From Sorangium aterium (GTDB lineage Bacteria; Myxococcota_A; Polyangia; Polyangiales; Polyangiaceae): DNA of 64,000 nucleotides. Numbering within the stretch: position 1 is the first letter of the stretch; each line of letters starts with the position of its first letter. This document shows positions 1-8,630 of this stretch, piece by piece. The DNA is taken from NCBI RefSeq assembly GCF_028368935.1, contig NZ_JAQNDK010000001.1:372001-436000 (forward strand). Direction: 5' to 3'. The notes under the pieces are model-generated. The model was not told the DNA's origin. It did no database searches and was given only the letters and a program-made list of their open reading frames with translations. A program made the translations under genes and the position numbers.

Positions 1-1123
1 TGAAGTCGTCCTCGCCGAACGCGGGCGCGACGTGGACGATGCCGGTGCCGGAGTCGAGCGTGACGAAATCCGCGCCGAGGACGACCCAGTAGAGCGGCTC
101 TGCCTTGCCGTCCTTCCTGCGCAGGGGGGTGTCGAACAGCGACCTCGCGAAGCTATCGAACGGCGGGCGGTAGCGCTTGCCGACGAGCTCGCTCCCCTTG
201 AGCTCGCGGAGGACGGGCAGGTCCCGCTTGAACTTCTTGGCGAGCTCCTCGCGCAGCGCCGCCGCCACGATGAGCTTGCCGGCCACGGGCGCCGTGCCGC
301 CCGCGGGCGCGCCCGCGTCCACGACGACGTAGTCGAACTCGGGCCGGACCGCGGCGTAGCCGTTCGAGGGCAAGGTCCACGGGGTCGTCGTCCAGGCGCA
401 GAGCGCTGTGTCCGGCTCGTCGACCAGCGGGAACGCGACGAAGACGCTGGGGTCGTCGACCGTCTTGTAGTTCGAGCCGACCTCGGCCGCGCTGAGCGCC
501 GTCCCGCCCTGGGGCCACCACCAGCAGACGCGGTGACCGCGGTAGAGGAGCCCCTTCCGGTGCAGCTGGGAGAGCGCCCACCAGACGCTCTCGACGTAGC
601 TCCGGTGGTACGTGACGTAGGCGCTGTCGAGGTCGACCCAGAAGCCGATCTTGTCGGTCAGGTTCTCCCACGCCTCGGTGTACCGGAAGACGGAGTCGAC
701 GCAGCGCGAGATGAACGGCTCGACGCCGTACCGCTCGATGTCGGCCTTGCCGTGGATGCGCAGCTCCTTCTCGACCTCGACCTCGACCGGCAGCCCGTGC
801 GTGTCCCAGCCGGCCTTCCGCGGCACGTCGTAGCCGCGCATGGTCTTGTACCGGGGGAAGACGTCCTTCACGGCGCGCGTGAGCACGTGGCCGTTGTGCG
901 GCATGCCGTTGGCGGTCGGCGGGCCCTCGTAGAAGACGAACGTGCCCCGCGAGGGGCCGGTGGCGCGGGTCTCGGCGCGGAGCGTCTTCTCGAAGATGCG
1001 GCGCTGCTTCCAGAAGGCGAGGATCTTCGCCTCGTCGGCGGGGAAGTTCAGCTCGGTCGCCACCCTGTCGAACAGGGGCTCGTGCGGGCCGTCGGTCGGT
1101 TTCTTCGAGGACGCTTCGGACAT
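1..1123 (-). CDS. ileS: Isoleucyl-tRNA synthetase, N-terminal part (cut by window edge)
   Basis: Class I aminoacyl-tRNA synthetase that charges tRNA-Ile in the cytoplasm. The frame opens at ATG 1123 and stays open to base 1, so about 374 residues are present and the C-terminal part lies outside the window. The start reads [16 protein letters not shown]. The class I signature follows as [11 protein letters not shown], a HIGH-box variant with Asn-Gly in the middle. Downstream segments such as [15 protein letters not shown], the Trp-rich [16 protein letters not shown] and [14 protein letters not shown] are typical of IleS catalytic and editing (CP1) regions. The KMSKS loop and anticodon-binding domain are off the edge. 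The gene diverges from the Uma2 gene at 1222. The family call is secure; only the exact start is uncertain. Confidence 0.95.
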   Translation of the reverse strand, partial: MSEASSKKPTDGPHEPLFDRVATELNFPADEAKILAFWKQRRIFEKTLRAETRATGPSRGTFVFYEGPPTANGMPHNGHVLTRAVKDVFPRYKTMRGYDVPRKAGWDTHGLPVEVEVEKELRIHGKADIERYGVEPFISRCVDSVFRYTEAWENLTDKIGFWVDLDSAYVTYHRSYVESVWWALSQLHRKGLLYRGHRVCWWWPQGGTALSAAEVGSNYKTVDDPSVFVAFPLVDEPDTALCAWTTTPWTLPSNGYAAVRPEFDYVVVDAGAPAGGTAPVAGKLIVAAALREELAKKFKRDLPVLRELKGSELVGKRYRPPFDSFARSLFDTPLRRKDGKAEPLYWVVLGADFVTLDSGTGIVHVAPAFGEDDF

Positions 1124-1221
1124 GGCCCGGCCTAGTAGCAAGGCCCATTGCCAGCGTCGAGGGAAGCGCTGGGCCGGCGCGGAGCGCGCGCGACGAACGG
1201 CGGGGATGCTAAGATCTGACG

Positions 1222-1812
1222 ATGAGCGCGCAGCACCCGCTATTTCCAGGCAATGCGCCCGAGGTCGAGGCCGCGTTCCAGGCCGTGCCTGACGAGATGG
1301 TCGCCGAGATCCTCGACGGGGAGCTGCACACGTTTCCGAGGCCGGCGCGGCCGCATACGCGCACGGCGTCGCGGCTGGGCCGTCGCCTCGGGCCGTTCGA
1401 TGACGATCCGGGCGAGCCTGGCGGATGGGTGATCCTCGACGAACCCGAGCTCCACCTGGGACCACGGCCCGACAAGGTCGTGCCCGATCTCGCCGGCTGG
1501 CGCCGCGAGCGCATGCCCGACGCCCTCGGGCCCGAGGACGCGCCCGCGCATTACAACGTCGCGCCCGACTGGGTCTGCGAGGTGATCTCCCCGCGCACCG
1601 AGCGCGTCGACCGGGGCAAGAAGATGCGGATCTACCGGCGCGAAGGGGTCCGCCACGCCTGGCTGATCAACCCGGTCGCGCAGACGCTCGAGGTCTACCG
1701 GCTCGACGACGGCCCGTGGTCCTTGCTCGACACCTACGAAGGCGACGAGATCGTACGTCCCGAGCCGTTCGAGGCGGTCGAGCTGCCGCTCGCCTCGCTC
1801 TGGGCGCGGTAG
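1222..1812 (+). CDS. Uma2-family (DUF820) putative endonuclease
   Basis: A 196-residue protein of the Uma2 family, which has a restriction-endonuclease-like fold and is often expanded in cyanobacteria and myxobacteria. Its cellular role is not known. The core pattern is visible: [12 protein letters not shown], then [19 protein letters not shown], then [14 protein letters not shown] and LEVYRL. These match the family's P-D-(x)n-E-V-x-S-P...K...Y...GV...W arrangement, with the Asp and Glu likely to bind metal. It starts at ATG 1222 and stands alone between the divergent ileS and the convergent thiE. No partner toxin or antitoxin gene is seen next to it. The family is confident; nuclease activity is inferred from the fold only. 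Confidence 0.85.
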   Translation: MSAQHPLFPGNAPEVEAAFQAVPDEMVAEILDGELHTFPRPARPHTRTASRLGRRLGPFDDDPGEPGGWVILDEPELHLGPRPDKVVPDLAGWRRERMPDALGPEDAPAHYNVAPDWVCEVISPRTERVDRGKKMRIYRREGVRHAWLINPVAQTLEVYRLDDGPWSLLDTYEGDEIVRPEPFEAVELPLASLWAR

Positions 1813-1849
1813 CGCGCCGCGTGGCGCCGGCAGCGCGGCCGCGCGCGCC

Positions 1850-2467
1850 TCACCCCGTGAGCGGCGCCGGCAGCGCGCCGCCGAAGTCGGCGCGGATGGC
1901 GGCTACCCCGTCCGCGCCCGCCGCGAGGCAGGCCGGCGCCGAGGCCGCGTCGATGCCGCCCAGGGCGAGGAGCGCGACGCCGCGCGAGGCCGCGGCCAGG
2001 CGGGCCCGCGCCTCGCGCAGCGCCGCGAGGCCGAGCGGCGGGCCCTTGCCTGGCGTCGCGAAGATCGGCGAGAGCACCGCGGCGTCCGCGCCGGCCTCGG
2101 CCGCCCGGAGCACCTCGTCGACGCTGTGGCACGCGACGGAGACGAACGCGCCGGCCCCGAGCAGGGCGCGCGCGTCGGCCACCGCGACCGAGCGGCGGCC
2201 CAGGTGAACGCCGTCCGCGCCGAGGAGGAGCGCCAGATCCACGCGATCGTTGACGACGAACGAGGCGCCGAGCGCGGCGGTGGCGTCGCGCAGCCGCCCG
2301 CCGAGCGCGTGGAGCGCCGCGCCCGAGAGCTCGGGATCGCGGAGCTGCACCGCCACGCGGGCGCGGGCCTCGGGGGGCAGGGCGCCGAAGGCCGAGAGCC
2401 GCGCGAGCAGGACCGGCTCCGGGACGTCCGCCGCCTGGGTGATCAGGGTCAACTTCGGGGTCAGCAT
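1850..2467 (-). CDS. thiE: Thiamine-phosphate synthase
   Basis: A 205-residue TIM-barrel enzyme that joins hydroxymethylpyrimidine diphosphate and thiazole phosphate to give thiamine phosphate. Start MLTPKLTLITQ at ATG 2467 was chosen because the upstream in-frame extension reads like the antisense of the neighbour. Family landmarks are VQLRDPELSG (substrate Gln/Arg strand), FVVNDRVDLALLLGADGVHLG (written here in two halves: FVVNDRVDLALLL and GADGVHLG), the S/P-rich loop VLSPIFATPGKGPPLG, and LLALGGIDAASAPACLAAGADGVA near the end (LALGGID then GADGVAAI). The length is typical of ThiE/TenI proteins. Catalytic residues are consistent with ThiE, but a TenI-like thiazole tautomerase cannot be fully excluded, because TenI is close in sequence. 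It sits 31 bases downstream of a small TPR-like gene on the same strand; thiG and thiC lie elsewhere in the window. Confidence 0.85.
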   Translation of the reverse strand: MLTPKLTLITQAADVPEPVLLARLSAFGALPPEARARVAVQLRDPELSGAALHALGGRLRDATAALGASFVVNDRVDLALLLGADGVHLGRRSVAVADARALLGAGAFVSVACHSVDEVLRAAEAGADAAVLSPIFATPGKGPPLGLAALREARARLAAASRGVALLALGGIDAASAPACLAAGADGVAAIRADFGGALPAPLTG

Positions 2468-2498
2468 GGCCGTCCTCCAGCGCGCCGGCGGCGGCGCC

Positions 2499-2816
2499 TC
2501 ATCGCGCTCCGTCGCCCGGAGGGCGCTCTGCCGGGGCGACCGCCTCGCCGAGCGCATCGAGATCCTGCCGGGCCATCCGGGCGAACCGGCTCGCAGGATA
2601 CCGATCGACAAGGAAACGCAGCGTGTCGACCCGGGCACGGCGATCACCGCTCGCCTCGAAGCGCTCGGCCAGCGCGTACAGGGCCTCGCTCGGGTCCTCG
2701 TACACGCGGCGATCCGGGTCGACCTCGCTCGCGCACTGGTAAGGAGCCTGCGCGACGGCGGCGAAGATCGCGATGGAGCCGAAGGCCGCGCGGAAGCCGG
2801 TGAACACGAGCGGCAT
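2499..2816 (-). CDS. Small exported TPR/BamD-like protein, hypothetical
   Basis: A protein of about 105 residues from ATG 2816; an in-frame TTG at 2843 is an alternative start. It opens with a hydrophobic segment (GFRAAFGSIAIFAAVAQA) that looks like a signal peptide or single membrane anchor. Next comes a Cys that is not in a good lipobox, and then one helical hairpin, EALYALAERFEASGD followed by ARVDTLRFLVDRYPASRFA. The 'RYPxSxxA' ending is typical of BamD/YbgF-type TPR units. It lies between the upstream glycosyltransferase and downstream thiE on the same strand, so it may be cotranscribed. Function unknown. Confidence 0.6.
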   Translation of the reverse strand: MPLVFTGFRAAFGSIAIFAAVAQAPYQCASEVDPDRRVYEDPSEALYALAERFEASGDRRARVDTLRFLVDRYPASRFARMARQDLDALGEAVAPAERPPGDGAR

Positions 2817-2922
2817 TCGCCGATGAACGAGCGCGAGCGTCAAGAGGACGCCGCGGTCGCGGCGACGCCGCTCCTCCGGCCGAGCCGCGCGGGCCCGCTC
2901 GTCCGCGCGGTCGGGAAGGTGG

Positions 2923-4209
2923 CTAGTTCAGGGAGACGCCCGTCCGGGCGGCGCCGTTCTCGAACCCGCCCTTCGAGGCCGGGGCGCCGAAGGGCGCGTC
3001 GCCCGTCTCCCGACCGCCGGTGCTCGACAGGGGCTCGCCGCGGGCGCGCAGGAGCGACTCGTGGAGGGCGCGCGCGCTGTCATCCCAGTCGCGCCTGCCG
3101 GCGAGCTCCGCGATCCGCGCCGGGTCGTAGTCGGCCCGGGCGGCGCGGAGCAGCGCATCCATCAGCACGCCCCGGTTCCCCGGCGGGATGAGCTCGCCGA
3201 GCTCGGGGCTGCACAGGACGTCGGGGATGCCTCCCACGCTCGTCGCGACCACGCGGCGCCCCGAGGCGAGCGCCTCGAGCAGGACGTTGGGCGTCCCCTC
3301 GTGCTTGCTCGGGAGCGCCAGAGCGTCGCACGCGCCGAGCCACAGCGACACCTGGTCGTGCGGCAAGTAGCCGGTCACCGTCAGCCGCCCGCCCAGCCGG
3401 GCGGCGGCGGCCCTGCACGCCTGCTCCTCGGCGCCGCTGCCGACGAGCGCCAGCTCGATGTCCGGGTGGACAGGCGCGAGCTGCTCGAACGCCTCGACCA
3501 GATCGAGCACGCCCTTGTCGCGGCTCAGGTGGCCGACGAAGACGATCAGCCGCGAGCTCGGCGACTTGCCGAGCGCGGCGCGCGCCTCGGCGCGGTTGCG
3601 AGGCTGGAACGTCTTCACGTCGACGCCGTTCATGACGATGTCGATGCGATCGCGCGGCACGCCGAGCGCCGCGACCCCGTCCGCGAGCTTGCGGCTGACC
3701 GTGACCACCCGGGCAGCGCGCGTGAGCCCCCAGCCGAGCGGCCGTCGCATCCGCGGGTCGCGCGGGATCACGTCGATGTCCGAGCCGTGCGTCTTGATCA
3801 CGGCCGGCACCCCGAGCAATCGCCCCAGACAGACCGCGGCAAAGCCGTCCGGGTAGGCGAAAGCCCCGACGATGACGTCGGGCAACGGACCGCGCCCGAT
3901 GAGCTCCGGGAGCATCGACGCCGCATACAGCGGGCCGTTCAGGGCGGGCGCGACCCTCGGCACATAGAGGTACCGCGGATGCCGGACCGGCAGCCCCTCG
4001 ATGACCTCTTCGCGCGGCGCGCTGGCGCCGATAGGCCACTTCGAGAGGCGCTCGATGCCGGGGAACCACGGGATCGTCGCGAGCACCCGGACGTCGCAGT
4101 AGCGCGACAGCGCGGCGAACTGCCGCCGATTGTACGGCGCCTCGTCCGGGTGAACCGCGTTCGGGAAGATCTTCGTGATCAGCAAAACGCGCATCCGCCG
4201 CAAGAGCAC
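2923..4209 (-). CDS. Glycosyltransferase family 4 (GT-B fold)
   Basis: A 428-residue retaining GT4-type glycosyltransferase, probably acting at the cytoplasmic face on polysaccharide or lipid-linked sugars. The N-terminal Rossmann domain starts MRVLLITKIFPNAVHPDEAPYNRRQF. (Shown in two parts: MRVLLITKIFPN and PDEAPYNRRQF.) The mid-part has KTHGSDIDVIPRDP and VVTVSRKLADGVAALG, then VMNGVDVKTFQP. The C-terminal nucleotide-sugar domain carries FVGHLSRDKGVLDLVEAF and the E-x7-E motif in KHEGTPNVLLEALASGRRV. Two starts are possible: GTG 4209, or ATG 4194, which is the one matching family N-termini. A GGAGG lies about 14 bases before the ATG. The tail after residue 385 is low-complexity. A second GT4 gene lies upstream on the same strand across a repeat-rich spacer. 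Donor and acceptor cannot be predicted. Confidence 0.85.
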   Translation of the reverse strand: MLLRRMRVLLITKIFPNAVHPDEAPYNRRQFAALSRYCDVRVLATIPWFPGIERLSKWPIGASAPREEVIEGLPVRHPRYLYVPRVAPALNGPLYAASMLPELIGRGPLPDVIVGAFAYPDGFAAVCLGRLLGVPAVIKTHGSDIDVIPRDPRMRRPLGWGLTRAARVVTVSRKLADGVAALGVPRDRIDIVMNGVDVKTFQPRNRAEARAALGKSPSSRLIVFVGHLSRDKGVLDLVEAFEQLAPVHPDIELALVGSGAEEQACRAAAARLGGRLTVTGYLPHDQVSLWLGACDALALPSKHEGTPNVLLEALASGRRVVATSVGGIPDVLCSPELGELIPPGNRGVLMDALLRAARADYDPARIAELAGRRDWDDSARALHESLLRARGEPLSSTGGRETGDAPFGAPASKGGFENGAARTGVSLN

Positions 4210-4291
4210 CTCCTCTCCGAGCGAGCCGAGTCGGCGAGCGCCTCTGAAGAGGACGTCGTTCGCGCTCGGTCTCGCATTCGGTCCAACCAGT

Positions 4292-4440
4292 CTCGCTCAG
4301 TCTCGCTCAGTCTCGTCAATCCCGCCAGTCACACGCAGTCCCGCCCATCTCGCTCAGCCACGGTCAGCCACGTTCAGCGTCCCATTTTGCCTCGCTCAGC
4401 ATCGCTCGGTGTCCCAATTTGCCTCGCTCAGCATCGTATT
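4292..4440. repeat. Short imperfect repeats between two glycosyltransferase genes
   Basis: The spacer of about 275 bases between the two GT4 genes holds clustered imperfect direct repeats. These are 'tctcgctcag' copied back to back, 'cagccacg(g/t)t' copied twice, and 'cctcgctcagcatcg' copied twice, separated by 'tcccaatttgcc'-like spacers. No gene with plausible coding character is seen. The repeats may be slippage products in untranslated DNA. Confidence 0.6.
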
Positions 4441-4485
4441 CGGCCTGGTCACCATCGATTCGGTCTCACCTGGTACCGTATGTCG

Positions 4486-5751
4486 TTACACGTCCAGACC
4501 GGCTCGATGACCGACCCGCTGGTTGCCGTCGTCCCGTCCAGCGGCCGGCCCGGAGGCCCCGGCGGGCGTCGACCACGCGCGCGCCCGGGACGGGGCGTCG
4601 ACCCCGCGCCGCCTGGCGATGAGCTCGTCGAACAGGCGCACGTGCGCGTCGACCATCGCTTCCAGGCTGAACTGCTCGGTGAACTTCGCGGGGCCGCGCG
4701 CGCGCGCGCGCTCGCGGAGCTCTCCGTCGCGGGCGACGCGCGAGAGGTGCTCGGCCAGCGCGCCAGGGTCCTTCGACGGGACGAGGAACCCGTCGACGCC
4801 GTGCTCGACGATCTCGGGGACGCCGCCGACGCGGCTCGCCACGATCGGCTTGCCGAGCGCGAGCGCCTCGAGCAGCGCGAGCGGCAGCCCCTCCCAGAGC
4901 GACGGGAGCACGTAGGCGTCGAACGCGGAGACCAGCTCCGGCACGTCCGAGCGATATCCGGGGAAGATCACCCGGTCGCCGAGCCCCGCGTCCCTGGCGC
5001 GCTGCTCCAGCTCCGCCCGGAGCGGGCCGTCGCCGGCGATGACGAAGCGCGCCTCCGGGGCGCGCCGCAGCACCTCGGGCGCCGCCTCGAGGAGGTAGCG
5101 GAGCCCCTTCTGCTCGATGTGCACGACGGCGCACCCGAACACGAACTCCCGCTCGCCGATGCCGAGCTCCGCGCGGATGCGCGCGCCCGCGCCGCTCTCG
5201 CGGGCGCGGGCGAAGCGCGCCCCGTCGATGCCGTTGTGGATGACCCGGACGGGCGCGCGGACCTTCACGTCGTCGACAAGGATGCGCCTGAGGTCGTGCG
5301 ACACCGCGACCATCTCGTCGGCGAGGTAGGCGTAGTAGCCGAACTTGCGCCGATCGAAGCCCTTCGCCCGGTTGATCTGGTTGTGCTCCGAGTAAAGGAC
5401 CGCCGGCCGATCCCGGAGCAGGCGCGCGGCGAAGCCAGCGAAGATGAGCGGAGCACGGTTGTGGACATGGACGATATCGACCGAGCGCTGGTGAAAGAAG
5501 CGCCGGATCCAGAGCAGCGCCTCCGGATCGCTCTTGAGGCCCGGCAGCACCGGCCGCAGATCCTTCGTGATCACGAGGCACTTCGAGCGGGGGAGCTTGA
5601 CCTCCGAGAAGAGCCGCCCCTCGCCGTCGAGGCAGATCAGCGAGAGGTCGAAGCCGTGATCGCCGAGGCGATCGAGGAGGCTCAGCACCACCTTCTCGAG
5701 CCCGCCGACCTCGAGGTTGTTCACGACCATGCAGACGTTGGGCTTGCTCAT
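4486..5751 (-). CDS. Glycosyltransferase family 4 (GT-B fold)
   Basis: A 421-residue GT4-type glycosyltransferase. The N-terminus MSKPNVCMVVNNLEVGG with GLEKVVLSLLDRL is the usual glycine-rich acceptor-domain start. VDIVHVHNRAPLIFA and LYSEHNQINRAKG follow. The C-terminal domain has VVHIEQKGLRYLLEAAPEV, RFVIAGDGPLRAELEQRA, and the E-x7-E motif in SLWEGLPLALLEALALGKP followed by SRVGGVPEIVEHGVDGFLV (each part under 20 residues here). This arrangement resembles exopolysaccharide or lipopolysaccharide transferases of the WcaL/EpsF kind. The last 35 residues are rich in Ala, Arg and Gly and probably disordered. Same strand as the GT at 2923. Specificity unknown. Confidence 0.88.
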   Translation of the reverse strand: MSKPNVCMVVNNLEVGGLEKVVLSLLDRLGDHGFDLSLICLDGEGRLFSEVKLPRSKCLVITKDLRPVLPGLKSDPEALLWIRRFFHQRSVDIVHVHNRAPLIFAGFAARLLRDRPAVLYSEHNQINRAKGFDRRKFGYYAYLADEMVAVSHDLRRILVDDVKVRAPVRVIHNGIDGARFARARESGAGARIRAELGIGEREFVFGCAVVHIEQKGLRYLLEAAPEVLRRAPEARFVIAGDGPLRAELEQRARDAGLGDRVIFPGYRSDVPELVSAFDAYVLPSLWEGLPLALLEALALGKPIVASRVGGVPEIVEHGVDGFLVPSKDPGALAEHLSRVARDGELRERARARGPAKFTEQFSLEAMVDAHVRLFDELIARRRGVDAPSRARAWSTPAGASGPAAGRDDGNQRVGHRAGLDV

Positions 5752-6049
5752 AGTCTCCTGAGCGGACCGTCAGGTCGCCGCGGTCGTCGTCGGAGCGCCG
5801 TGACGCGCCACGACAGCGTGTCGACCGTGCGATGAGCGTTCCGTGTCAATTTGGCTCAGGTAGGTGAGCGTATCATGACATGCGGATGCTGTTCGCTTGA
5901 CTTGGCGTCGCGGCAGCGCCGTGCTGGACGTCGGAGTTGCTCGTTCATCATCCCTCATCGCGCCCGCGAGGGCTCCCGCATCTGTGGAATACGCCGGGAA
6001 CGCGAGCTCGCGGGGCTCTGAGGTGCGGGGCCACACCCGCAGCGCCGCG

Positions 6050-6832
6050 CTACAGCGCGGCGATCTTGCCCTGCTCCGGCGACGAGGCCGTCGCATAGAG
6101 CTTCTTCGGCATCCGCCCCGCGAGATACGCCATCCGACCGGCCCTCACCGCGTCCTTCATCGCCTGCGCCATCAGGATCGGGTCCCGCGCGCCCGCGATG
6201 GCCGTGTTCATCAATACCCCATCACACCCGAGCTCCATCGCCACCGCGGCGTCGCTCGCTGTCCCGACTCCCGCGTCCACGATCACCGGCACCTTTGCTG
6301 TCTCTCGGATGATCATCAGGTTGTACGGGTTGCGGATGCCGAGCCCGCTGCCGATCGGCGCCGCCAGGGGCATCACGGCCGCGCACCCGATGTCTTCCAG
6401 CTTACGACAGACGATCGGGTCATCCATGCAGTAGGGCAGCACGGTGAACCCCTCCTTCACCAGGATCCGCGCCGCCTCGAGCGTCGCCTCGTTGTCCGGG
6501 AACAGCGTCCGTTCGTCGCCGATGACTTCGAGCTTCACGAGCTCGGACAGACCGAGCTCGCGCGCGAGCCGGCAGGTGCGGACCGCATCCTCGACGGTAT
6601 AGCAACCGGCCGTGTTCGGCAGGATCGTGACGCGTCCCTGCTGGAGCAGCGACATCATCGACCCCTCGCCCCGCTCCTTCAGATTGACGCGGCGGAGGGC
6701 CACCGTGACCACCTCCGCGCCGGACGCTTCGAGCGCGCGACGGGTCTCATCCAGGTCCTTGTACTTGCCCGTCCCCACGAAGAGGCGGGAAGTGAACGTG
6801 TATCTGCCGATCGTCAACGCGTCGCTCGTCAT
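6050..6832 (-). CDS. thiG: Thiazole synthase
   Basis: A 260-residue TIM-barrel enzyme that makes the thiazole phosphate carboxylate half of thiamine from deoxyxylulose phosphate, a glycine or tyrosine-derived imine, and sulfur carried by ThiS. It starts at ATG 6832 ([17 protein letters not shown]). Signatures are [34 protein letters not shown], the Schiff-base Lys in [12 protein letters not shown], and the phosphate loops [12 protein letters not shown] and [17 protein letters not shown]. Length matches ThiG closely. No thiS, thiF or thiO/H is adjacent. thiE and thiC are elsewhere in the window, so the pathway genes are scattered. I searched the leader for TPP riboswitch motifs and saw none. 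Confidence 0.95.
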   Translation of the reverse strand: MTSDALTIGRYTFTSRLFVGTGKYKDLDETRRALEASGAEVVTVALRRVNLKERGEGSMMSLLQQGRVTILPNTAGCYTVEDAVRTCRLARELGLSELVKLEVIGDERTLFPDNEATLEAARILVKEGFTVLPYCMDDPIVCRKLEDIGCAAVMPLAAPIGSGLGIRNPYNLMIIRETAKVPVIVDAGVGTASDAAVAMELGCDGVLMNTAIAGARDPILMAQAMKDAVRAGRMAYLAGRMPKKLYATASSPEQGKIAAL

Positions 6833-6955
6833 CGCAGGCTCCTCGGGTCTCGACCCAGACGATCTGCTAGTCGGACCGGGACACAGGGTCCAGCGCGTCG
6901 ACGAAAACCGGCGCTCCCGGCGCGCCGCGCTCGGCAGCATGGTATCTTTGCGCCC

Positions 6956-7654
6956 ATGTCTCCCAGAGCTTTTGGCATAGCCCTCCTCGTCGCGTTGCCT
7001 CCAGCGCTCACGCTCACGCCCCTCCCGACAGCGGACAGCCGCGCGCAGGCCGACCCGGGAGGCGCCGGGGTGAGCCGCGGCGCGCTGCTGTCCGGTCCGC
7101 GCGCGGCGCAGGCGGCCGTGGCCGTTCAGCTCTCGCTGGACGAGCTCGTCGCCGCGGCCTCGTACGTGGTGGTCGCGACCGCGATCGAGCAGCGCAGCCA
7201 GTGGGAAGAGCTCGGCGGGGCCAGGAGGATCGTCACCTATACCCGCCTGTCGATCGACCGGACCGTGGCCGGACAGCCCGACGGCGAGGTCTGGGTCAGG
7301 ACGCTCGGGGGCGTGGTCGGGGACGTCGGACAGCACGTGTCCGGCGACGCGCAGATCGCGATCGGCGCGCAGGCGATGGTCTTCGTCTCCAAGGTGGGAT
7401 CCGCCCTGGTCGTCTCCGGGATGGCCCAGGGCCACTACCCCGTCGTCGACGGCGAGGAGAAGCCGAGCGTCGCCGGCGGCTCCGGCGCGCGGCGCGTCGC
7501 CGTGCGGCGGCTGGCCGCGAGCCCCGACAGCGGGACCGTCCTGTCCCGGCCGGGCCCCGCGATCTCGGCCAGCGAGCGGCTCGTCGGCGCGACGCTCGAC
7601 ACGGCGATCGACGCGGTGAACCAGGCATGGAAGGCGAAGCATGCGCAGAAGTGA
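6956..7654 (+). CDS. Secreted protein of unknown function, coupled to matrixin
   Basis: A 232-residue protein from ATG 6956. Residues 1-30 form a signal peptide ([15 protein letters not shown] ... SRAQA). The body has a beta-rich region, [19 protein letters not shown], then [30 protein letters not shown] and [20 protein letters not shown]. This looks like a small exported beta-barrel or sandwich domain often paired with metalloproteases in myxobacteria. The last 14 bases overlap the start of the matrixin gene (7641), which strongly suggests translational coupling and a joint role such as inhibitor, chaperone or co-substrate. It diverges from thiG. No known family is recognised. Confidence 0.75.
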   Translation: MSPRAFGIALLVALPPALTLTPLPTADSRAQADPGGAGVSRGALLSGPRAAQAAVAVQLSLDELVAAASYVVVATAIEQRSQWEELGGARRIVTYTRLSIDRTVAGQPDGEVWVRTLGGVVGDVGQHVSGDAQIAIGAQAMVFVSKVGSALVVSGMAQGHYPVVDGEEKPSVAGGSGARRVAVRRLAASPDSGTVLSRPGPAISASERLVGATLDTAIDAVNQAWKAKHAQK

Positions 7655-8630
7655 CCTCGCGCCCCGCCCCGCGGGCGCGCGCCACCCCGCGCGGGCCAAC
7701 GCCATCGCCGCAGCCTGCAGCGCGCTCGTCGCCGCGGCGCTCGCCTACCCCGGGGACGCCCTGGCCTACTGCCGCACGAGCGTCTGTCCGCCGGAGAAGA
7801 CGCCGTCGGGCAAGGCGGAGACCGCGGCGGTGTGCACGCCGCCGCAGGGCTCCGACTGCGGCACCCCGCTCGCCTGGCCTGCGCCGTGCGTGAGCTACTC
7901 CCTCCAGGAGGACGCCTCCGCCCAGGTGTCGCTCCAGGAGGCGGAGTCGATCTTCGAGGAGGCGTTCGCGGCGTGGACGGAGGCCGACTGCGGCGACGGG
8001 CAGACCCCGCGCATGGAGGTCACCTACCTGGGCCCTGTCGCGTGCGCCGCGCACGAGTACAACAAGGCCAAGGCGAACGCGAACATCATCATGTTCCGGG
8101 ACGACGGGTGGCCGTACGCCGACAGCGGGAACACCCTCGCGCTCACGACCGTCACCTACCACCTCAAGACCGGCGAGATCTACGACGCGGACATGGAGAT
8201 CAACTCGTTGGCGCTCTCCCAGGGAGCCGACGGCGTCGCGTTCGACCTCCTGAGCATCGCCACCCACGAGGCCGGCCATTTCCTCGGGCTCTCGCACTCG
8301 ATCGAGCACGACGCGACCATGTTCGCCAACTACCGCTCTTCGCTCCGCGACCTCTCCCAGGACGACCGCGACGGGATCTGCGCGGTGTACCCGCCCGGGG
8401 AGCCGATCGAGGGCTGCGACCCCACGCCGCGCCACGGCTTCTCTTCGCTGTGCGCCGCGGATCAGCCCGCGGTGAAGGAGTCGGGCGGCTGCGCCGCGGC
8501 GCGGCGCGGCAACGCTGGCCAGGACGGGCGCGGTGGAGGGCTCGTCCTCGCCGCGCTCGCGCTGGTCGGCGTGGTCGCGCGGGCCCGGCGCGGCGCGGCC
8601 TCGCGGGCGGGCCGCGAGGAGGCCTGCTGA
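7641..8630 (+). CDS. Matrixin-family zinc metalloprotease with MYXO-CTERM-like tail
   Basis: A 329-residue exported protease. An N-terminal signal segment ends near GDALAYC. A Cys-rich pro or substrate-facing part follows ([14 protein letters not shown]), then the catalytic domain with [16 protein letters not shown]. The zinc site [12 protein letters not shown] gives three His ligands and the catalytic Glu, and the downstream Met of DATMFA is the met-turn of metzincins. The C-terminus has a Gly/Cys motif ([10 protein letters not shown]), a hydrophobic helix ([17 protein letters not shown]) and a basic end. This is the layout of MYXO-CTERM sorting signals, which are processed to anchor the protein at the cell surface. 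It overlaps its upstream partner by 14 bases and its stop overlaps the next gene's start. Confident for matrixin; the sorting call is good but not certain. Confidence 0.88.
   Translation: MRRSDLAPRPAGARHPARANAIAAACSALVAAALAYPGDALAYCRTSVCPPEKTPSGKAETAAVCTPPQGSDCGTPLAWPAPCVSYSLQEDASAQVSLQEAESIFEEAFAAWTEADCGDGQTPRMEVTYLGPVACAAHEYNKAKANANIIMFRDDGWPYADSGNTLALTTVTYHLKTGEIYDADMEINSLALSQGADGVAFDLLSIATHEAGHFLGLSHSIEHDATMFANYRSSLRDLSQDDRDGICAVYPPGEPIEGCDPTPRHGFSSLCAADQPAVKESGGCAAARRGNAGQDGRGGGLVLAALALVGVVARARRGAASRAGREEAC

Noticed and set aside
5752-6049. Short gene upstream of the second glycosyltransferase
   Set aside because: The frames crossing this region are Arg/Ser/Thr-rich with no start site, and I see no RNA gene or repeat in it.
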